Both the position numbers and the translations under genes were made by a program. A model generated the notes under the pieces. That model worked only from the letters and a program-made list of their open reading frames with translations. It did no database searches and had not been told where the DNA came from. Positions 1 through 10,664 of a DNA stretch of 64,000 nucleotides are shown here, piece by piece. Source of the stretch: Notolepis coatsorum (lineage: Eukaryota > Chordata > Actinopteri > Aulopiformes > Paralepididae); NCBI GenBank assembly GCA_963971535.1, contig OZ020590.1, positions 151,456,034-151,520,033 of the forward strand, in the 5' to 3' direction. Numbering within the stretch: the first letter of the stretch is position 1; every line of letters starts with the position of its first letter.

Positions 1-109
1 AAATCTCAAAGCAAATTAGAATTCTGTTTGACCCTAAACCCTGTAAATACACGTATCGGGGTGGCTACATCTGTAAAATGACTACCCGATTGAATGATTA
101 TTTTGTAAT

Positions 110-266
110 TTAATATGTTTCTATTGATTGTTTTACTTATTGCTAATATTATGGTATGTTTTATTGCTTAATAATATATATGTTTCTGTTTGTATATTGG
201 ACTTGATTTGGCAATAAGTATGTTGATATTTCATGCCAATAAAGCCTACCCGAATTGAACTGAATT

Positions 267-268
<2 letters not shown>
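110..268 (+). mobile_element. 3' end of an L2/CR1-like LINE
   Basis: An AT-rich stretch ends in an AATAAA-type signal followed by short GAATT-type tail repeats, the usual ending of fish L2/CR1-type LINEs. No reverse transcriptase sequence is visible, so the family call rests only on the tail. Confidence 0.45.

Positions 269-308
<40 letters not shown>
269..308. repeat. (GA)n microsatellite
   Basis: About 20 GA dinucleotides directly follow the LINE tail. The long open frame across it on the minus strand (repeated Ser-Leu) is a product of the repeat. Confidence 0.95.
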
Positions 309-310
<2 letters not shown>

Positions 311-1239
311 TCTCTCTTGGCAGAATGCCCAGAATGAGCTATCTTCAGCAGTTTTTTGTTTTAAAAAAATGTTGAGAGTCTTATCAGAGGACACAGGAAC
401 AGTTATGTGAAAAGCGGTCGGGGAGAGGTTTTTGAAGAGGTTTGAAGAGGATTGAGAAAAATTTTGACCAGAGGTCGAAAACATGCAATTTAAATTTGAT
501 TAGTGGCCGTCACTTGTTAAAAAAGGAGTCGCCCCAGTGAAAAAACACCTCACCGTGTTCGTCTTAGCCGTCCTTCCCAGACCTCGTCAACACAGTCAGC
601 TCAACCCTCCCGCAGAAACTCTGACGGATATTTATACTAAAAAGCCCAACGCTTACCTTGGATGTCGACAACCGGCAGAATTTCTACGGAAGAGGTCCGG
701 AGCTGGCCGTGTGAGGGGGCCCGGCAGGGCGGTCTACAGGTCAAGGGTCACCAAATGTTGTGGAAAGGTTGTTTGACACAGCAGGAGACGATATTTCCAA
801 TTGTAACAAATAGGTAATTTATTTAAGAAAAGAAGTTCGTTAACAGCAAGAGCTATGGGTCAAAGATGATCGCCACAGCTTGAACAAAAACACTCTGTCC
901 TGGAACCCTTTGCCTGTCCCTAAATCCCCTCTCAGTCCTGCCCCCATGACAGATATGATGACGTGTCACATCATGTCAGATCTGACATGACGTACATTAA
1001 GATGATACGTAGATTTAACATTGGAGAGAGAGAGAACATGAGGAGAGATAAGCAAGATATGATATCCACACACGATATGATGTGCTGAAATGTCCATCTA
1101 CTATCTTGAGGCTGTTTTAAGAACATCAGCCAGACTGTCGCCCTAGTGTCTTTGAGCCCTGCTAGTTGACCTATATTAAACTAGTCAAGACTAACCCCTT
1201 TCCTACCTCCACCCTCGTATACACATTTTCCCCAACAGT
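309..1239. other. No recognised gene; contains a 20-bp palindrome
   Basis: I see no domain-bearing frame here. The 79-codon frame at 537-776 has no recognisable motif. Positions 971-990 form a perfect 20-bp palindrome centred on AGATCT, inside a run of TGACGT-like and TGACAT-like half-sites. The right edge, near 1240, is the left breakpoint of sequence shared with the duplicated units. Confidence 0.5.
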
Positions 1240-1535
1240 GGGTTCTAGGAGTAAGGTCAAGCAGTAGTCTGACCAGTTTGTTTTGAGATGTTTGTAATTT
1301 TGTTTTTAGCGCCTTTGAGGTGCTTTGGTACCATGAGGTGCAAGCATAGTCGTAGTACCCTTGAATGAGTGCTCCTGCCAGAGTCTTCAGGGTATTCTTG
1401 TTTACCAGAGAGGAGATCCGGTACAAGAATTGAGTTCGTTGGTTGACTTTTTTTATTACATTGGATGCCATTTTGTCACAGGAAAGATTAGCCTCTAGGA
1501 TGGAACCCAGGTAGGTAATTTCATCTTTCCTTGTT
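1240..1535 (-). mobile_element. LINE-A fragment, inverted (C-terminal RT region)
   Basis: The minus strand encodes the segment after the RT domain of LINE-A (starting MASNVIKKVNQRT). It matches the RT ORF at 3193-4398 closely. It is cut at about 1240 by unrelated DNA and joined at 1536-1572 to a short filler resembling the inverted LINE tail. The same right-hand junction recurs near 32909 and 48889. Confidence 0.85.
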
Positions 1536-1572
1536 ACTGTATGTACTGTGTGGATTGATTGAACACTTTATT

Positions 1573-2178
1573 AAATGGGCCTGGTCTACAAGATACACTA
1601 CACCACTAAGGTACCCATGTACATGTCGAAATACTTCCCAAAGGTCAGTGAATACCACGCCCACAACACCAGAGGGAGCTCCACAAATCATGTTCAACCC
1701 AGATTCGGCTCAAACAAGGGACTAAACACGTTTCGCAATTATGCCACAACAATGTGGAACGCCCTACCCACAGCCGTAAAGGAATGTGAATCACTACCCA
1801 CCTTCAAAACCGCCCTCAAAGAGCACCTACGGGAGACTGCAATTAGAAACTGGCAACTGTAAATGTCCAAACCCCCCCACCCACCCACCCCCTCCTAATG
1901 TACAGTCTCCTCCCGACCGTATGTATATATTTTCTTTTAGGATCTCTGGGTAACAGTACTGTATATTTGCATATCGTATATGTCACAAATGTAACAGTAC
2001 TATATACCTGTATGTCCCTATGTCATAAATATCATGAATTGAAAATGGGGGACCCTGATGTAAACAAGATGAAAGTCTTTCTCTGGTCTGCATCCCCTTA
2101 ACAATTGTGTGTATTGAGTCGTACTGTATTGTACCCATTCTGCAATCTGTTATAATAATAAAGTTTTCATTCATTCAT
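1573..2178 (+). mobile_element. LINE-A 3' end (ORF C-terminus, 3' UTR, ATTC tail)
   Basis: The plus strand encodes the final ~95 codons of LINE-A, with the FRNYATTMWNALP and FKTALKEHL motifs typical of CR1/Rex1-group ORF2 ends. A C-rich 3' UTR, an AATAAA signal and a short (ATTC)n tail follow. It is a direct repeat of sequence at 5331, 32948 and 48928. Confidence 0.9.
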
Positions 2179-2676
2179 ACTACTGAGCAATAGTGCTAAT
2201 CAGATGTATGTACAGAGTTGTTGTATTAATATGTATCTATCCATATATATTGTGACATCCTCCAGGCACGAAGTAGTATACAAGTAGATTTCTTGAACTG
2301 ATTTTAATGAAGCTTGTCCATTCTCCATCCAAACCGTAAATACATACACAATACATACAAATGATACCATTAGCAATTGAAAGCCCATCAAAAATGTAGC
2401 TAACATCAACCGTCAACATATAACAAAAATCATCATCCATAGCAATCAATACCTTATTGGCTGCGTGCCAGTATAAGAGAACATCGATTGTGTTGTGTCT
2501 TTGTCCTTTTTCTTGTTATATTGTCTTGTGTTAGACAATTATTTTACTTGCTTGAATTGACCGCAAAGTCAAGACAGCCATCCATCAAGTCATGTCGGGT
2601 CTTAAAGAAAGGCGGAAGCACGTCACCGGATATTAAGTGGGAAACAAGTCTTGTGAGACTAAATAATTGCACAAGC
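2179..2676. other. Segmental-duplication flank (block X), first copy
   Basis: No gene is seen. This AT-rich sequence recurs at 5725-6225, partly at 33554-33790, and at 49534-49815. The match ends abruptly at 2676, where a minisatellite begins, while the other copies continue. Confidence 0.8.
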
Positions 2677-3084
2677 TAGTGGTCAACACTGTTGACCACT
2701 AGGAGCTGCCCAGTACAACCACAGTCTGACACTGTTGACCACTAGGAGCTGCCCAGTACAACCACAGTCTGACACTGTTGACCACTAGGAGCTGCCCAGT
2801 ACAAACCACAGTCTGACACTGTTGACCACTAGGAGCTGCCCAGTACAACCACAGTCTGACACTGTTGACCACTAGGAGCTGCCCAGTACAAACCACAGTC
2901 TGACACTGTTGACCACTAGGAGCTGCCCAGTACAACCACAGTCTGACCCTGTTGACCACTAGGAGCTGCCCAGTACAAACAACAGTCTGACACTGTTGAC
3001 CACTAGGAGCTGCCCAGTACAACCACAGTCTGACACTGTTGACCACTAGGAGCTGCCCAGTACAACCACAGTCTGACACTGTTG
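2677..3084. repeat. 43/44-bp minisatellite derived from a SINE body
   Basis: Nine tandem units share the core AGGAGCTGCCCAGTACAA and start at 2701, 2744, 2787, 2831, 2874, 2918, 2961, 3005 and 3048. Unit length alternates between 43 and 44 bp because some units carry one extra A. Read on the minus strand, the unit matches the body of the SINE-like sequence at about 44990-45128. Confidence 0.92.
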
Positions 3085-3192
3085 ACCACTGCAATTTGGA
3101 CCGCTGGAGCAGTTGGAGGTTAAGTGCCTTGCTCAGGGGACCTTCAAAAGTGGGTATCGAACCGGCATCCTTCCGGTCACAAGGTCTGCTTC
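3085..3192 (-). mobile_element. Head of a tRNA-derived SINE
   Basis: On the minus strand, a B-box-like GGTTCGATACC is followed by the GAGCAAGGCACTTAACC motif common in fish tRNA-derived SINEs. The minisatellite at 2677-3084 is the expanded downstream part of the same SINE. The right edge abuts the truncated LINE-A copy. Confidence 0.7.
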
Positions 3193-4815
3193 TCTGACAC
3201 TGACACATGCCTCCTCTATTTGAACGACCACATCAAACAAGAGGTGGACGCTGGCAAATACTGCGGCATGGTCATGCTGGACCTACAAAAGGCCTTCGAC
3301 ACTGTCAATCACTCCATTCTAATGGACAAGCTAAAAGCAATTGGTTTTGATAGCCTATCAGTGAGCTGGATGCAATCCTACCTGGAGGGGAGAGAACAGA
3401 TGGTAGAGGTAAAAGGTACTCTATCCCCCCCCCTCACAGTGAGCTGTGGTGTTCCACAAGGAAGCATACTAGGACCGCTACTCTTCCTAATTTATGCAAA
3501 TGACATGTCGTCAGCCTGTGACTGCAACTTGTTCCTGTTTGCGGACGACTCAGCCCTGCTGGTCTCTGACAAGAACAAATTGCAGGTTGAAAAAACCCTC
3601 AGCACGGAACTAGGCAAAATCTGCATATGGCTCGCTGATAACAAACTATCATTACACATGGGCAAAACAGAGTCCATTCTCTTCGGTTCAAATAACAAAC
3701 TCAGCAAGACCGACGGCTTCTCAGTTACAGTGGGTGACAATATTGTCACAAGGAAAGACGAAATTACCTACCTGGGTTCCATCCTAGAGGCAAATCTTTC
3801 CTGTGACAAAATGGCATCCAATGTAATAAAAAAAGTCAACCAACGAACTAGATTCTTGTACCGGATCTCCTCTCTGGTAAACAAGAATACCCTGAAGACT
3901 CTGGCAGGAGCACTCATTCAAGGGTACTATGACTATGCGTGCACCTCATGGTACCAAAGCACCTCAAAGGCGCTTAAAACAAAATTACAAACATCACAAA
4001 ACAAACTGGTCAGACTACTACTTGACCTGAACCCCAGAACCCACCTCACCCCTGCCCACTTTGCCAACCTAGGATGGCTTAGAGTAGACGACAGAGTACA
4101 GCAACTTGCAATGGGCCTGGTCTACAAGATACACTATACGACCGGGGTGCCCATGTACATGTCAAAATACTTCCCAAAGGTCAGTGAATACCACAACCAC
4201 TACACCAGAGGAAGCTCAACAAATCATGTTAAACCCAGATTCGGCTCAAACAAGGGACTAAACACGTTTCGCAATTATGCCACAACAATGTGGAACGCCC
4301 TACCCAAAGCTGTAAAGGAATGTGAATCCCTGCCCACATTCAAAACCGCCCTTAAAGAGCACCTACGGGAGGCTGCAATTCGAAACTGGCCACCGTAAAT
4401 GCCCAAAACCCCCACCACCTCCTAATAGACAGTCTCCTCACCACCGCATGTATATATTCCCTCCCCGCCGTATGTATATTTCTCTCCCACCCACCCACCC
4501 CCTCCTAATGTACAGTCCCCTCCCCATCATATGTATATACTCTGTCAGGATCTAGGGGTAACAGTACTGTATATTTGAATACCGCCTATGTCACAAATGT
4601 ATCAGTACTAAATACCTATATGTCCCTATGCCATAAATGTCATGTATGTTGTGTATGTCATAAATGTCTATATGAATTGAAAATGGGGGACCCTGATGGA
4701 AACAAGACAAACGTCTTTCTCAGGTCTGCATCCCCTTAACAATTGTATGTATTGAGCCGTACTGTATTGTACCCATTCTGCAATCTGTTAAATAAAGTTT
4801 TCATTCATTCAACCT
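3193..4815 (+). mobile_element. LINE-A copy, 5'-truncated, with long RT frame
   Basis: This is one of the longest LINE-A copies here. An open frame to 4398 encodes the second half of a non-LTR reverse transcriptase. In order it shows MLDLQKAFDTVNH, CGVPQGSILGPLLF and FADDSALL (RT catalytic Asp pair), then GKTESILFGS and the CR1/Rex1-type C-terminal region. The endonuclease and N-terminal RT are missing, so it is dead on arrival. The frame can be read back into the adjacent SINE; that N-terminus is spurious. A C-rich 3' UTR and (ATTC)n tail end it. Confidence 0.9.
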
Positions 4816-5330
4816 ACCTTCTCTAACCGCTTCTCCCAGATTGACAGAATAGTCCACATTTGTGAACTTGTTGTGTGATTGGTTCCAAACTGGGACTCCT
4901 CTCAGACTACCATACCTTAGTTGTTCAGATATTGGAAGCAGAACATTTTAGCATTTGTTAGCATCATGCTAAGCATGGTAGTGGGAGTCAATAATGAGTG
5001 GCATGAAGCAGGAATATTACTCAGCAATATGATTGACTGATTGATTGATTATTGTATTTCTGTGCCGAACCCTCATGGGTTTATAAGACACCAAAAATAG
5101 TGTTGCAGTGTTCCATCATTACATTAGACATTACATTTTATTATCTATATTATATACGGATTACATAAATACAGATATACAGCTTGGTCTAACAAAATCT
5201 GCTACAATCTGAAGCACAACTCAAGTTGTTCATATTCATTCGACTCAATATATATACAATGAATCAAATCCAATCAATGCATACACACAAAGTATTGTAG
5301 GAGGGTTGAGGGCCATGGAATAGATAAATA
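4816..5330. other. No recognised gene
   Basis: AT-rich sequence. A short GATT repeat at about 5036-5052 followed by a possible reversed LINE tail is the only structure noted. It separates the two direct copies of block X. Confidence 0.5.
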
Positions 5331-5724
5331 ATGTGAATCACTATCCACCTTCAAAACCGCCCTCAAAGAGCACCTACGGGAGACTGCAATTAGAAACTGG
5401 CCACTGTAAATGTCCAAACACCCCCACCCACCCACCCCCTCCTAATGTACAGTCTCCTCCCCACCGTATGTATATATTTTCTTTTAGGATCTCTGGGTAA
5501 CAGTACTGTATATTTGCATATTGTATATGTCACAAATGTAACAGTACTATATACCTGTATCCCTATGTCATAAATATCATGAATTGAAAATGGGGGACCC
5601 TGATGTAAACAAGACGAAAGTCTTTCTCTGGTCTGCATCCCCTTAACAATTGTGTGTATTGAGCCGTACTGTATTGTACCCATTCTGCAATCTGTTATAA
5701 TAATAAAGTTTTCATTCATTCATA
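5331..5724 (+). mobile_element. LINE-A 3' end, second direct copy
   Basis: It begins inside the last ~25 codons of the LINE ORF and continues through the C-rich 3' UTR to the tail. It is nearly identical to 1780-2178. The left breakpoint near 5331 lies within LINE sequence. Confidence 0.88.
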
Positions 5725-6414
5725 CTACTGAGCAATAGTGCTAATCAGATGTATGTACAGAGTTGTTGTATTAATATGTATCTATCCATATATATTGTGA
5801 CATCCTCCAGGCACGACGCAGTATACAAGTAGATTTCTTGAACTGATTTTAATGAAGCTTGTCCATTCTCCATCCAAACCGTAAATACATACACAATACA
5901 TACAAATGATACCATTAGCAATTGAAAGCCCATCAAAAACGTAGCTAACATCAACCGTCAACATATAACGAAAATCATCATCCATAGCAATCAATACCTT
6001 ATTGGCTGCGTGCCAGTATAAGAGAACATCGATTGTGTTGTGTCTTTGTCCTTTTTCTTGTTATATTGTCTTGTGTTAGACAACTATTTTACTTGCTTGA
6101 ATTGACCGCAAAGTCAAGACAGCCATCCATCAAGTCATGTCGGGTCTCAAAGAAAGGCGGAAACACATCACCGGATAGTAAGTGGGAAACAAGTCTTGTG
6201 AGACTAAATAATTGCACAAGCAAAAAGAAATCATGCGCCACTCATATTATCTATATAAACCCATATGAAATACAATCCTGAGTATTATTATTAATATGCA
6301 AAAATAAACGTATAAAATTGTAAGCGAAATTATAACCATATTAACAAACTGTTAACCATAGCTGCATTTACATATATCCACATCTGTCTGTACATACCTG
6401 CATATAATCCTTTG
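5725..6414. other. Duplication flank (block X), second copy
   Basis: It matches 2179-2676 and extends further. It also matches the unit 2 flank up to 33975, which preserves the empty site of the LTR element inserted here. No gene is seen. Confidence 0.8.
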
Positions 6415-6418
6415 TATA

Positions 6419-8241
6419 TGTAGCAGTCTGGAAAATATGGTATATTATTCAGAACTGCTGACTGTGTTTATATCCCTTTTTGTACACAAAGACATTCTAA
6501 CTAGTGTCATTGATTCACACGAACAATGACACAAACATCCCCGTCCAAAGAGCATGTGAATACAGATCATAAATGACAGTATTGATTCATATTTTACAGT
6601 GCATCTCCCCGTGTGACTGGCAGGCGGGACCAGCAGGGGGCAGTAGCAGGCAGAGAGTGGCGGAGAGAGCTGAGAGATGATAAAGGGAGGAGTGCAGCGG
6701 AAGTCGTTCTCTTCGGCAGTGAACTTGACAACGAGAAGTCACGTCTAACGGGGGGGCTCTGGATAGCCCCGTTGCTGACTTTATGCCGGAGTGCCCCGTG
6801 GAACAGTGACGGGTGATAGGAAGTACTGGCTAGTGGATACGATATCCTAGCAGTACCAGTGTTATGATATTATGAACATTAAGTGCAGAGTCAGGCACTA
6901 AGAGTCGAGTTATACCTAGTTACAGTGAGCGGTATAGGTAGCGTGCGGCTAAGGATCACAGTAGCATTGCTCGTGTTATACCTAGTTACAGTGACGGTAT
7001 AGTCTGCGTGCCAGAGACGTACGGGACATCCAAGCAGTCTGCCCGGGCGTCAACAGCTGTCTGCACCGGAGAGCAGCAGCACACCTGCTCCAGGCTGCCT
7101 GCAGGACACGGGGAGTTCTTTACCACCAGCAGAGTTCGCCCAGCACCAGCTCAGCCAGCACTGCCTCTCTGCTATAGCTCCGCCTGCTAGCACCTGCGGC
7201 GCGAGTGTTCGACACCATCTTGCCACCAGGACGGTGGTGGAGCGGCGCGGCCGCCATTTTGGTAGAGTAAACATTAGGGCTTCGGCGCCCAGGATCTATT
7301 GCACCTTACACAGTGTGGAGCGGCCTGCGGGTGAAGTTAACGTTGCTAACTGCAGACCCCAAACATTACATTACATGCCGGCATTAGCATAGGGCTTTTG
7401 TTTTGGTAATTGTGGGCCCACACTTTGGTTTTATTTCCTTTTCTTTGAGCGTGATACAATGTGTGTGTATTAATATTTTCCCATTCAATTAACCCTTCCC
7501 TGGGGGGGGAAGTTACAGACCTGGTGCATTATAATTAAAGCCTTTTGAGGTATTATTCTGGCCGTATAATTAAAGCCTGTTGAGGTATTATACAGGGTGA
7601 AGACCCAGACGTGGGTGATGAGTCAAACACAGTGAAGTATATTATCCCGGATAGTAACCCAGAGGTGGGTGCATAATATACGTGTTTATGAGGTATTGAG
7701 TTGAACAGCAGGGGCTATAGTAGGACTTCAGCCCAATTGGCCAGTAGTATTAAATAATTGTAACTGAACAGTACAATTAACATAAAGACTTGAATGGGGT
7801 TCTGTGTGCGTGTCCATTCCTGTGCCCTGCATTAACTCTTTTGGTGTGGGTAACGTATATATATGGTTAACCCCTTCCTACCCAACTCTCCCCTTTTCAG
7901 TGGAAGGTTTCTAGGGTCATTGAGGGAGGGTACTGCTTGCGGGGGGAACTCAGAGTATTTGATTACAATTCAGTCACGAGGTGTGGGAGGGTCTAAGGAG
8001 CGACTGGGAGGAGTGGGAGCGTGTTGGGGAGTACTGCTGACCGCCCTGCGACAGGGAAGGAAGACCAGAGTACCAGACCAGGTTGGTAAATCCCGGGCCC
8101 CATCCACTCACACTACCAGCCTCCAGTCGACGCCCCAGGCCCAAAGACGAGGGTGCAGCCAGACAGAGTTCTGCTGTGTCCAGCTACCTCCTGACTGCCA
8201 GCAACCGTTCCCACGAAGCAGGGATAATCCACCCTGCTACA
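6419..8241 (+). repeat. 5' LTR
   Basis: TG...CA ended. It contains a duplicated motif (TTATACCTAGTTACAGTGA near 6913 and 6976), a second duplicated motif (ATTAAAGCC...GAGGTATTAT near 7535 and 7567), and a TATATATA box near 7856. The small frames inside it show no recognisable protein. Confidence 0.95.
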
Positions 8242-8262
8242 TTTGGCGTCACGAACAGGATC
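8242..8262 (+). promoter_or_regulatory. Primer-binding site
   Basis: TTTGGCGTCACGAACAGGAT directly follows the 5' LTR end. The TGGCG start is as expected for pairing with a tRNA 3' end. I do not assign the tRNA. Confidence 0.8.
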
Positions 8263-8309
8263 AACATCCTAACTTACTCCCTTGACCGAGACCCGTAGAG
8301 AGACCCACG

Positions 8310-10553
8310 ATGTCAAAGAAGGAGACCCCCGCCGCGCAAGAGATGGCGGCGAAGTTTGAGCAACTGCAGGAGCAGTGTCAGACTCAGGCAGCACTGCTAA
8401 AGCAGCAAGCCGCAGCGATGAAGGAGTTGACTGACCAGGCCCTCCGCACTCAGGCGGCCCTACAGGAGCTACGAGAGGGCCAGGCCGCCGCCACCTTGAT
8501 ACAGAAAGGGGAGGCCTACCACGCGCAGGAGAGGGAGGCGGAGTTAGAGGACCTGCAGGCGGAGTGTCGGAGGCAGGCGGCACTACTGGCGCTGGACACC
8601 GAGGTGAAGAAAGAGGAGGCCGAACGCATGGAGGAACTGACCGCACAGGTGAAGGCCCTGACGAACAGAACCCACACACTCGCCGGTCTCCTGGACCGAC
8701 AGGCGCTGGTCCTGGAAAAGACCCAAGCCGCTCTCGACCGGGACGGCCGCGAACCCCGCACCGGCCCCTCTACCGTGTACGTCCAACGGGACCGAAAGTG
8801 CAGCGAGTTCGGAGGGGGAAAAGAGAGAGGAGGGCCGCTGGTGGAGGACTGGATCCAGGACATGAAAGCGCATTTCCGGAGCAGCAGAGTGCCCGGTGAC
8901 GAACAGGCAGAGTTCATACAACAGCATCTAAAAGGCGAGGCTAAACGGACGGTGCGCTTCGTGCTAGAAGGGACCGCCCCGGAGCCGGACGCCGTGTTCC
9001 GAGTGCTGCAGGAGACGTACGGAGATAAGACCTCGGTCAGTGCCCGCCTGAGAGAGTTCCTCGACTGCCGACAAAGAGAGGGCGAGACCGTGAGGGAGTT
9101 TGCTTACGATCTACAAGAGCAGATGCGCCGCATACAGGGCCGAGAACCCCAACGAGTCGCGGATCCTGCCGCCCGGCTGCAGGAGCAGTTTGTGGTAGGC
9201 CTGAAGGATGGGATGCTGCGACGGGAAATGAAGAGGTCCGTAAAGGAGAACGGGGGGCGGACGTTTTTCGAATTGATGATGGCGGCGATAGACTGGTCCG
9301 AAGAGGAGATGGTCCTTCCTCCCACAGGGGGTGCCGGCAGGGGCATGATACGCGGCGTCACCGTGAAGAGATGCGAGCCACCTCTGGACATAGCCGCGCT
9401 ACAGGAGCGAGACACGACCCCGAGAGGCTTCGCCGGAAGCCGACAGAGGGGAGACGGGCCCTCTACCCCGCGCAGACTACCCCGCCGGAGCGAGGATGGG
9501 AGACTGATCTGCTACACCTGTCAACAGCCGGGCCATATTGGCCGCGAGTGCCCTCGCGCGAGGGGAGAACCACGCCCGACGGAAGCACCGGGCGGTGCGG
9601 TTTCTCTCCCACAAGTACAGGACGCCACCCACACAGCAGCAGGCGGGTCGTCCGACCTGGCGACCGCCAGACCATGGTCTGAGGGGGGAGGTGTGGTAGC
9701 GTGCCGTAGTATTTGTAGGATTCGATACCACTGCGGCCGCTCCGACGGAAGCGCTGGCGCCCGGCCGCGCAGCCCGATGCGGTCAGAACCGGAGGCTGTA
9801 CCCAAGAGACAGGACTATTACGGAGGCTTCCGACCAAGGAGTTTCCCCCGCCCCAGGCTGGTGCGAGACCGAGAGGAGAACAAGGGGAACAGGTCGGAAA
9901 GAGGTCAAGGGGGCGAGGCCGGCCAGGACCAGGGGCCTCGTCGGCGCCGCTACCGCCACAACTTCAACTACCGCCGCAGACGCTCGCCGGCCGGTGACAA
10001 GCCGGGCCCAGAGGGCGGCGATGGAAACGTCAAGAGGACGTCAGTGTTCACGGTTCATCCCGAAAGAGGGGGCCCCGAAAGGACCTTGAGGAGAGCGCGG
10101 AGCTCATCCGAAGCAGACGTGGGTGGTGCCTTCGTTTACCCTCGAAAACCGCACCCTAGGGCGTGTAACCCACCCAGGGTCCCGCGGGTCGTCGCTGAAG
10201 CAGCGCCGAACGAGGGAGGAGAGGTAGAGTTGGTCCCCTCAGGGGAGAGCGGCGAAGACGGCGGAGACCGGGGCGAGGAGGGCGCCGCGAGCGGCCCCTC
10301 AGAGGCCTCGGAGGGCAAAGCCGTGGCCGAGGACCTGCCAACCGAGACGGAGGAATCTGACATGGAAGTCAACAGCAAAGGTTATGTAAGGATCTCGGCG
10401 GAAGAAGTTCGGGCTCTCTTGCTTCGGGCTGCGGGGGGTCGAGCGGGCCCCATCCGTGCTCGCCGGAGCCCCGAGAAGCGGATCAATCCGTCGGAGCACC
10501 AGTGGTCGGCGACAGGACTACGTGCTCAAGAGTGTGTAAAACTGTTGGCATAA
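8310..10553 (+). CDS. Retrotransposon Gag with Y-box-protein-like C-terminal segment
   Basis: An intact 747-codon ORF starts 69 bp after the LTR. Residues ~5-150 are a Gln/Glu/Ala-rich predicted coiled coil. Residues ~165-345 resemble a Ty3/Gypsy or PNMA-type capsid (LVEDWIQDMKAHF, then a VFRVLQETYGDKTS-type motif). Residues 401-414 form a perfect CX2CX4HX4C zinc knuckle. Beyond it lies a segment not expected in Gag. Residues ~499-575 include RQDYYGGFRPR, an acidic Glu/Gly/Gln stretch, and YRHNFNYRRRR at 548-558, matching in order the C-terminal tail of YBX1-type Y-box proteins (RQNMYRGYRPR ... YRRNFNYRRRR, recalled from the family). The last ~170 residues are acidic and unrecognised. Gag should bind and package RNA; how the extra domain alters this is inference. 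Confidence 0.9.
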   Translation: MSKKETPAAQEMAAKFEQLQEQCQTQAALLKQQAAAMKELTDQALRTQAALQELREGQAAATLIQKGEAYHAQEREAELEDLQAECRRQAALLALDTEVKKEEAERMEELTAQVKALTNRTHTLAGLLDRQALVLEKTQAALDRDGREPRTGPSTVYVQRDRKCSEFGGGKERGGPLVEDWIQDMKAHFRSSRVPGDEQAEFIQQHLKGEAKRTVRFVLEGTAPEPDAVFRVLQETYGDKTSVSARLREFLDCRQREGETVREFAYDLQEQMRRIQGREPQRVADPAARLQEQFVVGLKDGMLRREMKRSVKENGGRTFFELMMAAIDWSEEEMVLPPTGGAGRGMIRGVTVKRCEPPLDIAALQERDTTPRGFAGSRQRGDGPSTPRRLPRRSEDGRLICYTCQQPGHIGRECPRARGEPRPTEAPGGAVSLPQVQDATHTAAGGSSDLATARPWSEGGGVVACRSICRIRYHCGRSDGSAGARPRSPMRSEPEAVPKRQDYYGGFRPRSFPRPRLVRDREENKGNRSERGQGGEAGQDQGPRRRRYRHNFNYRRRRSPAGDKPGPEGGDGNVKRTSVFTVHPERGGPERTLRRARSSSEADVGGAFVYPRKPHPRACNPPRVPRVVAEAAPNEGGEVELVPSGESGEDGGDRGEEGAASGPSEASEGKAVAEDLPTETEESDMEVNSKGYVRISAEEVRALLLRAAGGRAGPIRARRSPEKRINPSEHQWSATGLRAQECVKLLA

Positions 10554-10648
10554 TGTGTAATTGTCGACCGATGTGTGAAACTGTTGGTCTCAGGACCGTT
10601 GTCATACATGCGTGGTTTTGTTGTTAACTTGCAGAGGACTTAGCAAGT

Positions 10649-10664
10649 TCAAAGTGGGGGGAAA
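10649..10664 (+). promoter_or_regulatory. Polypurine tract
   Basis: A purine-rich run, AAAGTGGGGGGAAA, immediately precedes the 3' LTR. This is the position expected for plus-strand priming. Confidence 0.85.

Noticed and set aside
2677..3084. CRISPR-like regular repeat array
   Set aside because: Units are contiguous with no unique spacers and the genome is eukaryotic; it is a SINE-derived minisatellite.
4816..5330. Possible gene between the two block X copies
   Set aside because: No open frame of note and no domain; only AT-rich sequence and a short GATT repeat.
7863..8285. 140-codon frame within the LTR as an accessory protein
   Set aside because: The frame crosses the LTR boundary and primer site, has no recognisable motif, and the 3' LTR copy ends differently.
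9804..10034. Plain arginine-rich nucleocapsid tail as an explanation of the Y-box-like segment
   Set aside because: Composition alone does not explain two ordered motif matches (RQ-YxG-RPR and YRxNFNYRRRR) with the acidic spacer between, though a composition-corrected search is still required.
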